64,000 bases of DNA from Puccinia triticina (taxonomy: Eukaryota; Basidiomycota; Pucciniomycetes; Pucciniales; Pucciniaceae). Position 1 is the stretch's first letter, and each line of letters begins with the position of its first letter. The notes under the pieces were generated by a model. It was given only the letters and a program-made list of their open reading frames with translations. It searched no databases and was not told the origin of the DNA. The translations under genes were made by a program, and so were the position numbers. Positions 1 through 11,180 of the stretch are shown piece after piece. The stretch is taken from NCBI RefSeq assembly GCF_026914185.1, contig NC_070563.1, positions 6,655,001 through 6,719,000 of the forward strand. Reading direction: 5' to 3'.

Positions 1-1455
1 ACCAGCCGTCTTCTTGGAGATGCTCGTGAAGAAATTTGTAAGGATTGTCTTGCTTATTCTGCTGCTGACGGCTCTGGAATAAACCCTACCTTGTGTGGCG
101 GTCTCGAAGATGACATCGTGATCAAACTCTTTTAGGTGGACTTTCAATTTATCTTCTGCTTCAGTTCCTATTTTAAGAGCCGAACGCAGCTCATCCTTTT
201 TGTGTTATTTTCATGTTGGATTTCAGGGTTCAACGAAAATTCATCGGTCTCAGATTCGTGACCAAAGCCTTGGAATTAAGATTTACTAACTTCATATGAC
301 AGGTCCCAGGGTCTGATTTGATCATACGCAGCTTCCAAAGCTTCGGCAAGATCTGGATCGCACGGATAGAATTTGTCTGGATGCAAATTCGAACAGAAAC
401 TCACTATCAGTTCAACCGACGTAAACTAACATTTAATCCAAAGCAAAAGACAAAACTAAAGGGGTTCTCTCTTTACTTGAGATCAAATTTCACAAGCTGT
501 AACATGTTTGCATAGATTGACTTACGTTTGCTAGTTGTAGGGTAAAACCATTTTCCTTTGTAAACGTCCAGATGCGGGCCGTGCCAAAAGGCAGGGTACA
601 GCTTCAGTCTGCGAACGTCTAAGGTCATGGTAGAAAATGATGGTCAGCGCAAGGCCTTAGAGCCGAACTAAACACGAGTGATAGAGACTAAATCTAATGT
701 ACACACCTACTGTAAATAGTGAATCAAGACCAACTGGAACGATGGAGGGGTGATCATCCATTGACAAGTTAAGCACGGCGTCCTCATTATCAAATTCATC
801 GCTATCTACTGCCTGGCTGTCTGGTAGTTGGAATGATGAAGTATCGTCCTCGTTATCAGTATTGCCTAAAAAAGAAAGAATCCAGTCGTTCTCATGGCTG
901 GTAAGCATCGGGGATATGTTGAGTCTGATCAAAAGAATTTGACTAATTACCGGTGGTTTCGGACACCAATTTTGCTTTCCCTTTAGGGTTGAACTCCAGA
1001 TGTGCTCCTTGACTGTCAGCAGTTGATTGTTGGGATCGGTGAGATGGGTGCGAGTTGGATATTTGATCTGTAGAACCGGATGAGCGTCGGATCGTGGTTT
1101 TTTCAGAGCTCGAGTTGGAATTTCGAGGGGCGTGTAGGATTCTCCAGGCAAGTTCAATTTTTTCATTCTCCTTCTTACTGAATGGACTACATGCTACCGG
1201 AGTGGGGAGGGAGCCGCCAGCGACGACACGAGTGGCGGTTGAAGTGGTAGTGGTGGTGCTACTGGCCGTGGTGGTTGTGGTACTACCGCCCGCTGTGGTG
1301 GATTGGCTCGGATTGCTGGTAGGATTTGTTGAGGATGCTGATGAGCTTGTGGTTGGGTTGGAAATTAGCGAACCGAGCGAGTTGAAGTCCGATAAAGCTG
1401 GACCAGTATGAAGAAAATGAGAAACAAGTGGCGGTTTGGAGGTACTATTCGCCAT
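1..1455 (-). CDS. DDHD-domain phospholipase A1-like protein (5' part)
   Basis: Spliced reading on the minus strand gives exons 1455-951, 865-707, 618-526, 403-291 and 195 to beyond position 1; all introns are GT-AG and phases agree. The N terminus (MANSTSKPP) is Ser/Thr/Pro-rich and low complexity. A KIELAWRILHAPR segment and then LFTVDVRRLKLYPAFWHGP, with DVYKGKWFY following, match the N-terminal WWE-like part of fungal intracellular PA-preferring phospholipase A1 proteins (DDHD family). FYPCDPDLAEALE and EFDHDVIFETATQGRVYSR follow in the usual order. The lipase GxSxG and DDHD regions would lie beyond the left edge, so catalytic residues are not visible. The family hydrolyses phosphatidic acid and related phospholipids on internal membranes. 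Family call is fairly sure; the start is the first ATG of the long first exon. Confidence 0.8.
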
Positions 1456-2522
1456 CTCGCTTGATTTTGGACAGTCTTGGATGATGTCTCGGATGACAAA
1501 CTTGCAGCGCCGGGTCAGTGTCGCTCGATGAACGAGAAAAACCGCTCCGAGGGTTCGAGTGGTTCTGATCGGAAGATAATCATGCCAATCAAATTAGCGA
1601 CAGTTCCTTGGTAGAGATCTATGGCCATCAGACAGTGAGTGCTCTTACGAGATGTGGCAGTTTCCCGCGGGCAAGATGAGATGGAGAGTTCACCGTTCAG
1701 ATCTATCACAATATCGCCTGCTAAACAATCAACTCATTCAATTTGACTGCGAATCGATGCTTCTCCCTTCCCCTTGCTCATGATTTAAATACCCGAGGGA
1801 GAAAACCATTGACGTCATCGCCAACCCACTTGACCCTACTTTGACGGACTGGCATCATGCCACATGGCATGTGCGATCAAAGCCAGCACTTGGCTCACTC
1901 GATGAGTCCAAGACTCCAACTCCAACATGAGGGAAACCACATTCAGTAAATAGCTTCACCCTGCTCCTCAGCCTCTCAAACAAAAATTACGGCTCTCAAG
2001 AAAGCGCCCTTGATCCTTGAAACCGATCATCTAACAACGAGCACGGGTCATGATACATAATTCACAATCAGAAGATCGGTGTGATGGTCACCCGCCACCT
2101 CTAAAACACGGAGACCACGTTTCCATTGGTGGAAAATTCTTCGTGTCCTCTTCATGGAGGCCATGAATTTTGAATTCCAACAGCAAGCACCGGTCACAGA
2201 TCTGGGTTCTCCTCTTTTGAGGGCAAGGGTGTCCTCTTTAATTTTGAGGGCAAGGGTGTCCTCTTTTGAGGGCAAGGGTGTCCTCTTTTGAGGGCCGAGT
2301 TAAGATTCCAACAGAAACTTGGTAGAACAATTTAGACACTGCAAGCCGTGAGGTATCTCAACACAAAAAAACACAACAGTACAAAAGCTGAATTCAAGTC
2401 ACTGGTGAGACACTTATGGGAATCTAGAAATTTAAAAAAAGTAAAGACCCGGAAAAGGACGCTGATTTTTTGGTTAAAAAATTGGAAAAAAGAGTTGGAT
2501 TGGAAGTTTTGTCAAGGTCCGC
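1456..2522. other. intergenic region upstream of the DDHD gene
   Basis: No convincing gene. It holds the presumed promoter and 5' UTR of the DDHD gene and a short tandem repeat at about 2210-2292. Confidence 0.5.
2207..2292. repeat. 23-bp tandem repeat
   Basis: Four head-to-tail copies of a unit like CCTCTTTTGAGGGCAAGGGTGT, the second with a short insertion. Simple minisatellite; no coding role seen. Confidence 0.8.
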
Positions 2523-3122
2523 TTATTGACCATCGGATCCTTCGCCGGCCTCGTCGGTTTTTGGGGTAAGCTGTTGACAGATGCCCTCGATATCGGAATC
2601 GGTAAGTGTCTGTTTCTAGAGATCAAAAGGATAGATGGAAAAGACGAGCAAGAACAAGAAAATCAATCGGACTTGAAAATACTCCAAATCGATTGAAGGA
2701 ACAATGAACACGAATAAAAAAGTATCAAGTTACTCACTTCATCAACCCAGCGGAAATCTTCGGTTGGGCAGCACCACATACTATCTGACTTGATTTTGTC
2801 GCAGTTCATGCTTAGGCCTCCCGCGCCATTGACGACGTTTGCAGGCAACACTTTGTGGAATTAATTGACAAAAAACATGAGTTTGATTGGCTTTGCATTC
2901 AAAAGGAAGGCGGGCAACCTTCTTTGAAGCCCTCTAAGAAAAGGAAGAGCACTCACTTAGCTTGAGCTGACCTGGACCTTGACCTTTTTTTTTATGTATA
3001 CCCCTAGTGACGCAATAGCCCTTCGGATTTGGTGGTTCGCATGTGCTGGCAGTCACAGACACGGTTACTAGTGTTGCCATCAAAGACAGCAATATGAATG
3101 AGTGTAGGAGCTGCATTACCAA
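2523..3122 (-). CDS. small secreted cysteine-rich protein (candidate effector)
   Basis: Three exons, 3122-2957, 2850-2738 and 2615-2523, with GT-AG introns and consistent phase, give 123 residues. Residues 1-26 (MVMQLLHSFILLSLMATLVT and following) are a clear signal peptide. The mature part of about 97 residues has six cysteines, in the order C-x8-C, then C, CC and C, and starts CEPPNPKGYC. That size, exon pattern and even cysteine count are typical of rust secreted proteins and hydrophobin-like candidates, but the spacing is not the eight-cysteine hydrophobin pattern. I recognise no named family. Start could instead be the Met three codons in. Role as a host-directed effector is inference only. 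Confidence 0.65.
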
Positions 3123-4938
3123 CTCAGAAAACTCAAATTGATGATGTTAATATCTAATGAATGTTAAAAAGTTACGGTTTGGAGAAGATGACTTTGATGG
3201 GAAGAGATAATGCTCTTTGGGGACCGAAAGAGCAGGTTTTATATTGCCTCAAAGGCTGGGAACAAGGCCAGAATCCAGGGAACAATGCCAGAACCCACAA
3301 GACTTGCGAATCAGTTACCTGCTCAAGGCCGTGATGTCATGATGATGTGTGATACATAAGCTGAATCTCTGAGCAATGTGTAGGCAAGCCACAGGCCATA
3401 AGTTGCCCCTTGACACGTTGTAGTAAATGGTTCAGCCATCGCGCGTTTGATCCTCATGGGGGTGGAATTTCATCTGGACAACCAGTAGCTCTGCATCGAT
3501 GACTAGCGTCAGGAATGGCCGGGGCCACGGACAAATACTTCTCCAGCAAGCAGCAAGCAGCGGTAGCCAACCAAGCCTCTCGAACGGATTCGGCAAGCTG
3601 GCGTCAAGTTAGGAGCGGTGGCAGGTTTGATGTGCACAGTTCTTCACCAGCCTTCTATTCATATTCCTCCAAGAAGAAGAATGAAGATACGGACATCCTA
3701 GGAACTGTTGCCCCTCTATTGGAGGGGGGACGCCGTCCCGCAGGGACCCTCCCCTCCTTCGGAGCCTTCGGAGGATCCCTGCGGGACGGCATCCCCCCTC
3801 TGATTGGGGAAATAGTTAAGTTAGAACTGCAACAGACTCCAGCGGTGTCTACCTTATGCCAGGCAAAACGTCATACAACAGCACACAGATCGTCTCGCTT
3901 TCTGTCTTCAGAGCCACTCGCGGTGCCCGTAGAAAGCCAGGATCAGTCTCAGGTTACGCAACCCTTCCAGGAATCCAGCCTCCAGGCGAAAAAAAAGAAA
4001 GTTTGCTAAACATGTTATAAAGCAACAATGACGCGTGGAGCCAAAAGAGTCTACTTTGTACAATGTGTCCCTTCTTCTTTTATGTAGTGCTTTGAATCAA
4101 TTTGAACCATGTGGATGAAAAGATATTCTCGGCCGACTTGAGTGGATTGCAGGGTGCCCAAAAACAACCCGATTTCCGATGTGCATGCGATGGATAGAGT
4201 GACACAAGAGGACACAAGACGGCTTGCTAGGAGGATCTGTCAATCCCACAGAACGGGAAGATACTATCTAGCAAGCCAGATTGTTTCTCTTCAGATCTCT
4301 ATCGGACCCGGTTTCCGTTCCGGTGGAGGCCAAGCTAAATCTGGCATCGCACGTGGGATGCTGACGTGTGCAGACATGTTTTTGAGAGCTGAGCCTAGAC
4401 AAGATACAAAAAGCTCAAAAACAAGAAAGCGTGTGATCAATCTTAGACCAGCCATTCTGCGACCACACTTTCTCTCTTGATCCCTGGCCTGTGAAAAGAG
4501 ATTTGCAGCTAAGGATGATTTATTTTGACTGTGGAGATGACCAGAAAGTGTAAGCAAAATAAACATTGAAATGTAGAGGAGAAAGGTACAGATTGAAATA
4601 TAAACCAATTGTTATTGACTTCCCAAATACTTTTTTGTTATTTACCTATTGATCAACAGATGAATGAGTAAGCTGGACGACCGCAGTAAAAAAGGTGGGG
4701 AGAGAGACAACGGGTTAGACAGACAGAAAGAGAATATGAGGGAAGGAATCCATGGGGATTTGGTTTGACTTTTGATGATTTGTTCATTTCTTTTTGGGTG
4801 AAACTTCGACTTCAACAAAATAGATCAGGCTAATCAAAAGAACGGTTTCAAATCTTTTGGGAAAGTGGAGTACAAATATAAACAATGCTATGCAGAAATG
4901 TTAGTGTCGAGATGGCCCAACTATCCGGCGATTCTTTG
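3123..4938. other. intergenic region without a supportable gene
   Basis: Contains the hairpin element at 3702-3817. Open frames here lack homologous motifs and one runs straight through the hairpin, so none is called. Confidence 0.4.
3702..3817. repeat. short inverted-repeat element (MITE-like hairpin)
   Basis: Imperfect arms of about 40 bp: the left arm runs from AACTGTTGCCCC to GCCGTCCCGCAGGGA, the right arm is its inverse. The loop (CCTCCTTCGGAG...TTCGGAGG) is itself dyad-symmetric. It would fold into a strong hairpin. No clear target duplication. Confidence 0.65.
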
Positions 4939-6226
4939 TCATCCGAGAAATTGCAAACGGGATGTAGTGGGCCTAATTGGACGGTAATCTCGGCTTCCAT
5001 TCGTCCAACTTCTTCTTTTTCCAGCTTGATTTCCTAGAAAGGCATGGTGCACCCAATCAACAGACATAGCCAGTTAGTCAAGATCGAGATAAAAGAGATC
5101 GAGAACACCCTGAAAAAGGAGACGAATGGACAGACTTTTTACCAGCCGAGAGGCCTGTACCGGCGACCCATTCGACAGTGGCATATTTATTTTTCCACCA
5201 TTGAATGTAATTTGGGTCCCACAATTCACTCGCAATTCCGAGGTCTTTGCAACATCTCATCAACGCGTTCGATTTACATCCTTCGGTCGCCGTCGGGATA
5301 TTATCGGTCCCATTATAGTAATCCTGTTCTCCGCGGGCTAAAGAAACTAACCTTCCTAGACATACTAGGCCATATTCTCTTGACACGTTTTTCATCGTGA
5401 TGTGTGAGGATCTGGTTCAAGTAATTATAAAAAATTAACTTTGCATTTCTTTTTTCGTGGTCTATTATTTGTCCCAGATTATAATTCTTTCTTGTGATTA
5501 GAGGAATTTTTGTTTTTTTTATGGACTGACCCACGTGGTGCTAAGCCCCATCCACCAGGCCCAAATGCACGATTGAGGATACGTCGATATTTGATCTCCG
5601 GAAGATAAATCACGCCGTCTGTTTTTTGCAGATGGTGCGTGAAAGAAAACTATCAGGCCCCTGAATTCTGTGAAATTTCAAAAGGTTATATTTCTGGACG
5701 GCCTGGAGGACGTACCCGGCTTGATTTCCACATCCATTGGGTCAATCGGTGCCATTAAGATATCTGAAGCTTCTCTCGCAAAAGGTTTCTGACTAAGACC
5801 GCTGAAGCTGCGACTCCAGTCGACTGTTGCATCACCCAGATCGTCGGATTCTATAGCATATTGGTCACTGCTCTCACTAGTATTAGTTGAACTAGCTTCA
5901 GGAAGATTTGTCGAAGAGGGGAGTGGATGCAGGTCCTGAGCCGATGTGGATGGATGCGATTCGATGGCACTAGATTGACCGGGCGAACCAGTTGTCAGGG
6001 AGAGTGGGACCGAGTTTGATGGTGATGAGTAGGTGGCTCCTTTGGAAAGTTTTTGGGGCGAGGCCTTGTGGTTTCCATTTAATCTATCGACGACCGTGAA
6101 TGGATCATTCTCAGAGTGAGTTGTACTGGCTGAAAACTTGATTGACCTAGAGATGACCGAAGGGAAGTTGCTGGATGTTCGGGAAAGCCGGATGACTATT
6201 CGTGAGCACATTCTAGCGGAAGGCAT
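4939..6226 (-). CDS. MGM101: mitochondrial genome maintenance protein MGM101
   Basis: Exons 6226-5716, 5618-5531, 5411-5161 and 5033-4939 keep phase and give about 314 residues (yeast protein 269). The N terminus is basic and Ser-rich, as for a mitochondrial presequence, followed by a low-complexity linker. The conserved core is unmistakable: [63 protein letters not shown] in variant form ([20 protein letters not shown]) and [10 protein letters not shown]. Mgm101 is a Rad52-like single-strand annealing protein of the mitochondrial nucleoid needed for mtDNA repair and maintenance. The last exon is the least certain: the usual basic tail is only partly recognisable (GKRRSWT), and the stop could instead lie near 5080. 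Divergent from the CHY zinc-finger gene, with start codons 221 bp apart. Confidence 0.9.
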
Positions 6227-6447
6227 GATTGGTGTCGTTCCTCGTCAAGGTTGGAAGATGGTCGACGGTAAAATTTCACGTATTGGAGACTCCAGTCATG
6301 ATGAATATTCAGTTTGCTTGCCCCCCGGGGGGGGGGGGGGGCAGATGCATCTGGCTCGGGGACCGGGTCCCATCCCGCTCCGCAGGATAGACATTTTCAC
6401 CTCTCTTGGTGCTTCATCAACCGTTGTTTCTGGAGTGGACTATTCGA
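6227..6447. promoter_or_regulatory. bidirectional promoter between MGM101 and CHY zinc-finger gene
   Basis: 221 bp separate the two divergent start codons, so both promoters must lie or overlap here. It includes a C6-G14 tract near 6320-6342. No TATA element identified. Confidence 0.5.
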
Positions 6448-7092
6448 ATGTGCAAGCACATACTCAACGCTCAGGTATCCCCCACTGAATCTGATTCATG
6501 CCCATACAAATTCAGGTGCTGCCCAACCCGTCCTAACACCAACCAATTCTGCTTGTTTCCAGGTCACAATCCGGGCCCAGTGTTGTCGGAAATGGTTTGA
6601 CGTAAGGAAACAAATCTGTAATGTATTTATTTGCCACCTCGATAGGCTCTCCCTAAATTAATAATCGCTCCTTCCTTCAATCATGTTTAAGTGTGCAGAA
6701 TGTCATGCTGAACAGCAGCCCGATCATAAGTTGTTCAAGAGTTCGGAGATGGTAATGATGTGTAAAAAATGTAAGAAAGCATTCAGAAAAATGGTCGAAG
6801 AATTTGAGGAGTCGGACGAATACTGTCCTCATGTAAGTAATCCTCTCTCTCTCTCCTCTCTTTCCATCAATTAACCCTTGTTTCTACAATTATAAAATAA
6901 TATTTCGAAAAGTGCGACAACCATTACATAATCGAAGCCAAGACGGCCAAGCCCATGGTCGGAATCGAAGGTGAAGATGCTAGAGTGGACGCACGAGGGT
7001 TGGCCACTCGGGATGAAAGATCTAATAAAGTCGATCGGCAGGCTGAGCTTAACAAACTTTTAGAAGAAGAGTTTGCATCCAAGGTGGATTGA
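6448..7092 (+). CDS. CHY-type zinc finger protein
   Basis: Four exons (6448-6474, 6563-6601, 6692-6832, 6913-7092), all GT-AG and in phase, encode 128 residues. It starts MCKHILNAQVTIRAQCC, the usual start of short fungal CHY proteins, and continues CAECHAEQQPDHK, MMCKKCKKAFRK and EESDEYCPHCDNHY. These give the paired Cys/His zinc-binding sites of the CHY domain in order. The C terminus (about 60 residues) is charged with a coiled-coil-like end (ELNKLLEEEFASK). CHY domains occur in Hot13-type proteins, which act in redox and zinc handling in the mitochondrial intermembrane space; whether this protein acts there is inference. The tiny 27-bp first exon is why simple frame reading misses the start. 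Confidence 0.85.
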
Positions 7093-7565
7093 AGCCTATT
7101 ATCCACACACCAGAGTCCAAGGCGCTTGTGCCGCCGCACATCCAATGGTCCACCAAACGATACCACTAGTACGCTACACCCGGGGAGTACCTCCACGGGG
7201 ACATCACTCGGAATCCACGAGGATTCCACGATGAACCCGTGCAGCGGGCGGACCAGCGGCTCCTGGTCCACACGCCCACGTGCTCACCACCAATTTGATC
7301 CAGGGGGTATCCACGGGATCACCTTGACGAATCCACGGAAGCCTTGGGCTTTCTGTGGGCACAGCGAGGACTCCTCGTGATACAAACAAGAGACCCGGGC
7401 CAAATGGTCAGCTCCAAGTGGATCCTTGGTGGGCTTCACAGCACCCTGAGCTTGTCCGTGGTATCCACTCGCGGAGGAAGGGGCACCATACTCAATCCGT
7501 CGGATATCATGTCATAAATTTGTACCGCCAGGGGCCCCAAGCTGCTGCATTGCAATCACTTGCCC
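7093..7565. other. GC-rich non-coding block with TCCACG words
   Basis: No gene recognised. Words such as GGAATCCACG and TCCACGGG recur and also occur at about 8930-9170 and 32090-32240, suggesting scattered copies of a degenerate repeat. Confidence 0.35.
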
Positions 7566-7572
7566 ATGCAAC

Positions 7573-8767
7573 ATGAGAAAAAATAACAATCACAAAAAGA
7601 GGAAAGCATGCAGAGAGAGAGAGCAACAGGGTGAAAAAAACAAGAATGAAGGATATTACAGAGGAAAAAGGCTGTCAGCCCCCCAGGAAAGAGAAGAAGA
7701 GCAAGACGCACAGCCAGCCGCAAGCTCGGCTTGCCCACCATCACAGCAGCACACACAATCTGGGCAAGCCCGGCCACTTGTTGTGGGCATTCCCACCGTA
7801 GTCGTTGTTGACAAGCTCCATTTCCACCTGGTGGTTGAGGCTGGCCTCATTCAGCTTGGCCAGGGACACATCAACCTGGCAGCAGTACCTGACCACCGAG
7901 CCAAGCAAGCCGTGGAGCGCAAGGCCGAGCTTGGTGTGCTTGGCGTCCTCGTCAGGGCCGTGGTGGTCAAGAGCCTTGTAGGCGCTGATCAGCAGCTGGT
8001 GATGGTTGGCGTGGGGCGTAGGACTGAGGAGAGCAGTGCTGCCCACAAGGGACAAGCTTGCACGTGTTGGCGGACGGGCTGCTGCTGCTGAGCGGGTGAG
8101 GGTATCGCTTAGCTTGGCCAATGAGAGCTGCCGATGGCCCAGGACCAGCTGGGATTGGAGCAGCTTCGAGGAGGCGCCCAAGCTCGAGGAGCGGTTGTTG
8201 GCGTGTTGGCTGGGTGAGGAGGCTTTGTCTTGGTATGTGCTCCTCAGCAGTTGCGCGAACGGCTTCAGCTGGGGGACCCCCCTCCAGAAGCACCTCCTCT
8301 CAACGTCCGGTCTTGCTTGCCTATCAGTGTGGAGCAGGGCGAGCTGAGGATGAGGCTGCTTGGATGGGCGCTGATCCGGGAGGCAGCGCGAGCCAAATGG
8401 AGGTGGATGTCCTGATGATCTGTGTGTGTGTGTGTGTGTTGAAATGGATGAGTCAGTTGGCTAGTGTGAGTGGCTTTTGAGACGACACCACTAACTTTCT
8501 AATGTCCATTTGCTTGTCCGACTCCTTGAGCCGGCCGAATCCGCCTTGCGCGGCGGCATAGACTGGGTGTTTGTGTATGTGGTGGTGGAAGTCTGGTCGG
8601 CTGGGATTGGCAGGATTCCCCGGGCGAGCCAGAAAATGGCTGTGGGAGTGGGTAACGCTGGGGGCTGCTGCTGCTGCTGGCTGGGTGTGTGATCCGGGCG
8701 TGCTGGCAGTGGAGGTGATGGTGGTGCTGGTTGAGTCGGGGGTAATCAGGGCTTTACCTTGCCACAA
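7573..8767 (-). CDS. possible GC-rich gene, helical product (BAR-like at best)
   Basis: A minus-strand reading joins an exon from 8767 (His/Ala/Pro-rich, ending GRLKESDKQMDIRK) across an intron ending in a GT/CA microsatellite (about 8419-8440) to a long open stretch, about 8415-7741. The second part is leucine- and alanine-rich and looks helical: FAQLLRSTYQDKASS, KLLQSQLVLGHRQLSLAKL, HQLLISAYKALDHHGPDED, KLGLALHGLLGSVVRYCCQ. The order and spacing resemble fungal BAR-domain proteins, but no diagnostic motif is present. GC content is well above the flanks, and codon use is consistent over the whole second exon. Exact 3' end and splice sites are uncertain. It could also be a duplicated, decaying gene. 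Confidence 0.35.
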
Positions 8768-8813
8768 GGGGACTTGTTTTTTTTTTTTTTTGGATAAAGC
8801 AAAGGAAACCTAA

Positions 8814-9246
8814 CCAGGTGGAGCTGTTTGACAGTGATGAGACCCACAATGCACCATGGCCGCGCTACAAGCATATGTAAAAGCATAAGCGGAGAAGCTG
8901 TGGAATCAGAATCACAGAATTTGACAAGTGTGGCTTCCACGGCACACAAAAGCTACTCTTGTGGACTCCACCGTAAATAAATTGACTCGCGGGGAGTCCA
9001 CTGAAGTTTTCTTGTCGGAGCCACGAGGATCCAAGACCCCTGTCCATTTCCGACGGGGAGCCCACAATTGCCGGGGGCACGGTGAATTCCACGTTGGTTT
9101 CACCAATCTGGTGTCACCCGTCGGATCCACACTGCCTCGCGGTAAGAAGTACCCCCGCCGTGTACGGTTAGTGTGCAATACCCTAATTTAGCGTTTTTAG
9201 CGCCGCTTTGCTAAGCTAAATTGTAGCAGCTGTGGTACTAAAATTA
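8814..9246. other. non-coding region
   Basis: Second TCCAC-rich block at about 8930-9170, then TTAGCG-rich sequence leading into the inverted-repeat element at 9254. No gene seen. Confidence 0.35.
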
Positions 9247-9253
9247 CAGCTAA

Positions 9254-9713
9254 CAACGGTGGGCCGCTACGCTACACTACGCTACAGGGCCACTTAGCGT
9301 TAGCGTAGCGGCAAAAAGCGCCCGCCCATTTTGAGTAGCGTTAGCGCGCTGTTAGCGCCGCTACGCTGCGCTACGTTTCAGCGGCGCTAACAGCGCGCCA
9401 ATTGTTTGTTAGTGTTAGCGCGCCGCTACAGTCACTACGCTACGCTACGCTGCGCTACAGCGCTTTTAGCGGAAAAAAAGGCCTTTTTTCAGCTAAAAGC
9501 ACTGTGGCGCACCGTAGCGCGCGCTCTTTTGCGCCCTGCGTGTGTAGCGTTAGCGCAATTGTGCGCATCTGCGCTAACGCTACGCTAACAGCTAAATTAG
9601 CTGTGCACCCTTTGCGTGTAGCGTTAGCGCAGAAAGGCGCAATTCCGCTAACGCTACGCTAAAATTTAGCGGAATTCCGCTACGCTACGGTTAGCGTAGC
9701 TGGCCCACCGTTG
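9254..9713. mobile_element. TTAGCG-rich non-autonomous TIR element (hAT-like)
   Basis: Termini CAACGGTGGGCC and GGCCCACCGTTG form a perfect 12-bp inverted repeat. The flanks read CAGCTAA on the left and CAGCTAG on the right, a probable 7-bp target duplication with one change. The interior is dominated by TTAGCG/CGCTAA and GCTACGCTA words in both orientations. No coding capacity. Confidence 0.6.
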
Positions 9714-9722
9714 CAGCTAGCT

Positions 9723-9754
9723 GGAGGACTTCCCGTAGATCTGGAAAGTCCTCC
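9723..9754. repeat. 32-bp remnant of the GGAGGACTTCCC MITE family
   Basis: Both termini (GGAGGACTTCCC and GGAAAGTCCTCC) survive around 8 bp, as if the interior had been deleted. Flanks GCT and ACT. Confidence 0.55.
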
Positions 9755-10034
9755 ACTTGTAGTATAGAAAAAAAACCTCTGGCTTTTTAATTGCAAGACA
9801 GCAGCAATTTGTAGTATCAAATCACTACGCTCCAGCAATTTCTAGCGGCTCCACTAATATAACAATTTTTTCCTTATTGCTATGGCAATTGGGGTTCTCA
9901 AAGTTGCTACATAGCGGCATATTTCATGAAAACATACAACCTTATTTGCAGGGACTGTCGAATGCGTCCCTGCAGAAATGGTGTGTATGGCAGTATGTCA
10001 CATTTGTATGTTTTCAACTTTGAGAACCCTAAAT
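9755..10034. other. AT-rich intergenic sequence
   Basis: Contains an imperfect inverted repeat: TTGGGGTTCTCAAAGTT near 9890 and AACTTTGAGAACCCTAA near 10015. No gene. Confidence 0.35.
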
Positions 10035-10203
10035 GTAGGACTTCCTGTCAATTTTGAATAAATCTGGAATTTCAGATTTCACAGGGAAATCTGAAATCTG
10101 GAACTCTGGATCACTTTGGGGAGCTTCAGGGACCTACATCTCCCAGCAAAATCTGAAATCTGTTGGCTCAGATCTGAATTTCCAGATCAACAGGAAGTCC
10201 TCC
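10035..10203. mobile_element. GGAGGACTTCCC MITE, copy 1
   Basis: 169-bp element with inverted termini (GTAGGACTTCCTGTC / AACAGGAAGTCCTCC) and flanking AAT/AAT duplications. The interior pairs as well (AAATCTGGAATTTCAGATTT and its inverse). Same length and structure as the copy at 52530-52698. Confidence 0.75.
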
Positions 10204-10394
10204 AATATAGCAATTAATTAGTGGCAATTATCTAATCTGGGAAAAACTTAGACCTCCAGCTCTGGACTCTCATAAGCTATTGATGCCCTAATGGCCGTGC
10301 CAAATTCAAGATTTAGCAGGATGTGCGCTAGCTCCACTATTTATGCGCTAATTGCTGCACTAATTTGTGATAATCTGACTATGTAGCATTCAAA

Positions 10395-10685
10395 CTGCTA
10401 AGGGCATCTACATTGGTGCGGGTGTCCTTCTTCCAGTCAAAGAGGTTCTGTAACCCCTTTGACTGGAAGGATTCCTTCCAGTTGAAGAGGCTACAGAACC
10501 CCTTTGACCAGAAGGAATCCCTCCGGTCGAAGAGGTTTTGTAACCTCTTCGACTGGAAGGAATCCTTCCGGTCAATTTTGAGGGGCAGGTACCCGCTCTG
10601 AGCCTCTGACCCACTCCGCGGGTTCGGGTGTCCGATTTTGCCAAAAAAAGGCGCGGGTACCCGCGGCGGGGCCATCTCTGAAGTG
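10395..10685. repeat. dyad-symmetric tandem repeats, about 46-bp period
   Basis: Starts with GGGCATCTACATTGG, like the terminus of the element at 12082. Then about three units of about 46 bp containing TTTGACTGGAAGGATTCC, each partly self-complementary (10430-10580). Ends in a GGTACCCGC-rich stretch near 10660. Probably a truncated MITE. Confidence 0.5.
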
Positions 10686-11180
10686 TGAGAATTCCAGCTC
10701 AGAGGTGCCGGTCTCATAAATTGAGAAAGGTGCTGAGAACCTCAGCTGTGGATAATGGTAAGCAAACACAAACCATTTCCGCTGTCCAAACCAGCACCGC
10801 AGGATTTGTGAAACTAAAATCATCTTATGATAATACAGTTCCAACAAACATGAGCAGCAAGATTAGGCTCAAGGAAAATCCTGGCCCACAATCTCTTACT
10901 GAGAGAATCTCATACAGCGCCAAAGGTAAGCAACTGTAGAGACCTCATAAGATGATTAGATAGTCAATAACGTGCTATCCGCTTCTTTTAGACAAAACCC
11001 TCAAGAGCAATGAGACCGATCCACCCAATACCACTCAAAGAGTTGGAGAAACTATCAGTAAGAGATTTGAGTTCAAATTTACGCAAAGCAAATACAAAAG
11101 ACAATTATTGAAGCTGCGATGTTCTGTAAACAGACAACGTAGCATCACTACTTAGTTGTTTTGCCAAAGCGTAGTGACGG
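10686..11180 (+). other. possible small spliced ORF, unrecognised
   Basis: An open frame from 10685 can be joined at 10925 across a GTAAGC...TTTTAG intron to a second frame ending near 11150. The product would be basic and Ser/Thr-rich with no known motif. Weak evidence; may be chance in repeat-rich DNA. Confidence 0.2.

Noticed and set aside
3515..4009. 164-codon plus-strand ORF
   Set aside because: It runs through the 3702-3817 hairpin element and has no family motif; probably chance.
4142..4608. Overlapping ORFs of about 105-112 codons on both strands
   Set aside because: No motif, no splice support, low-complexity composition.
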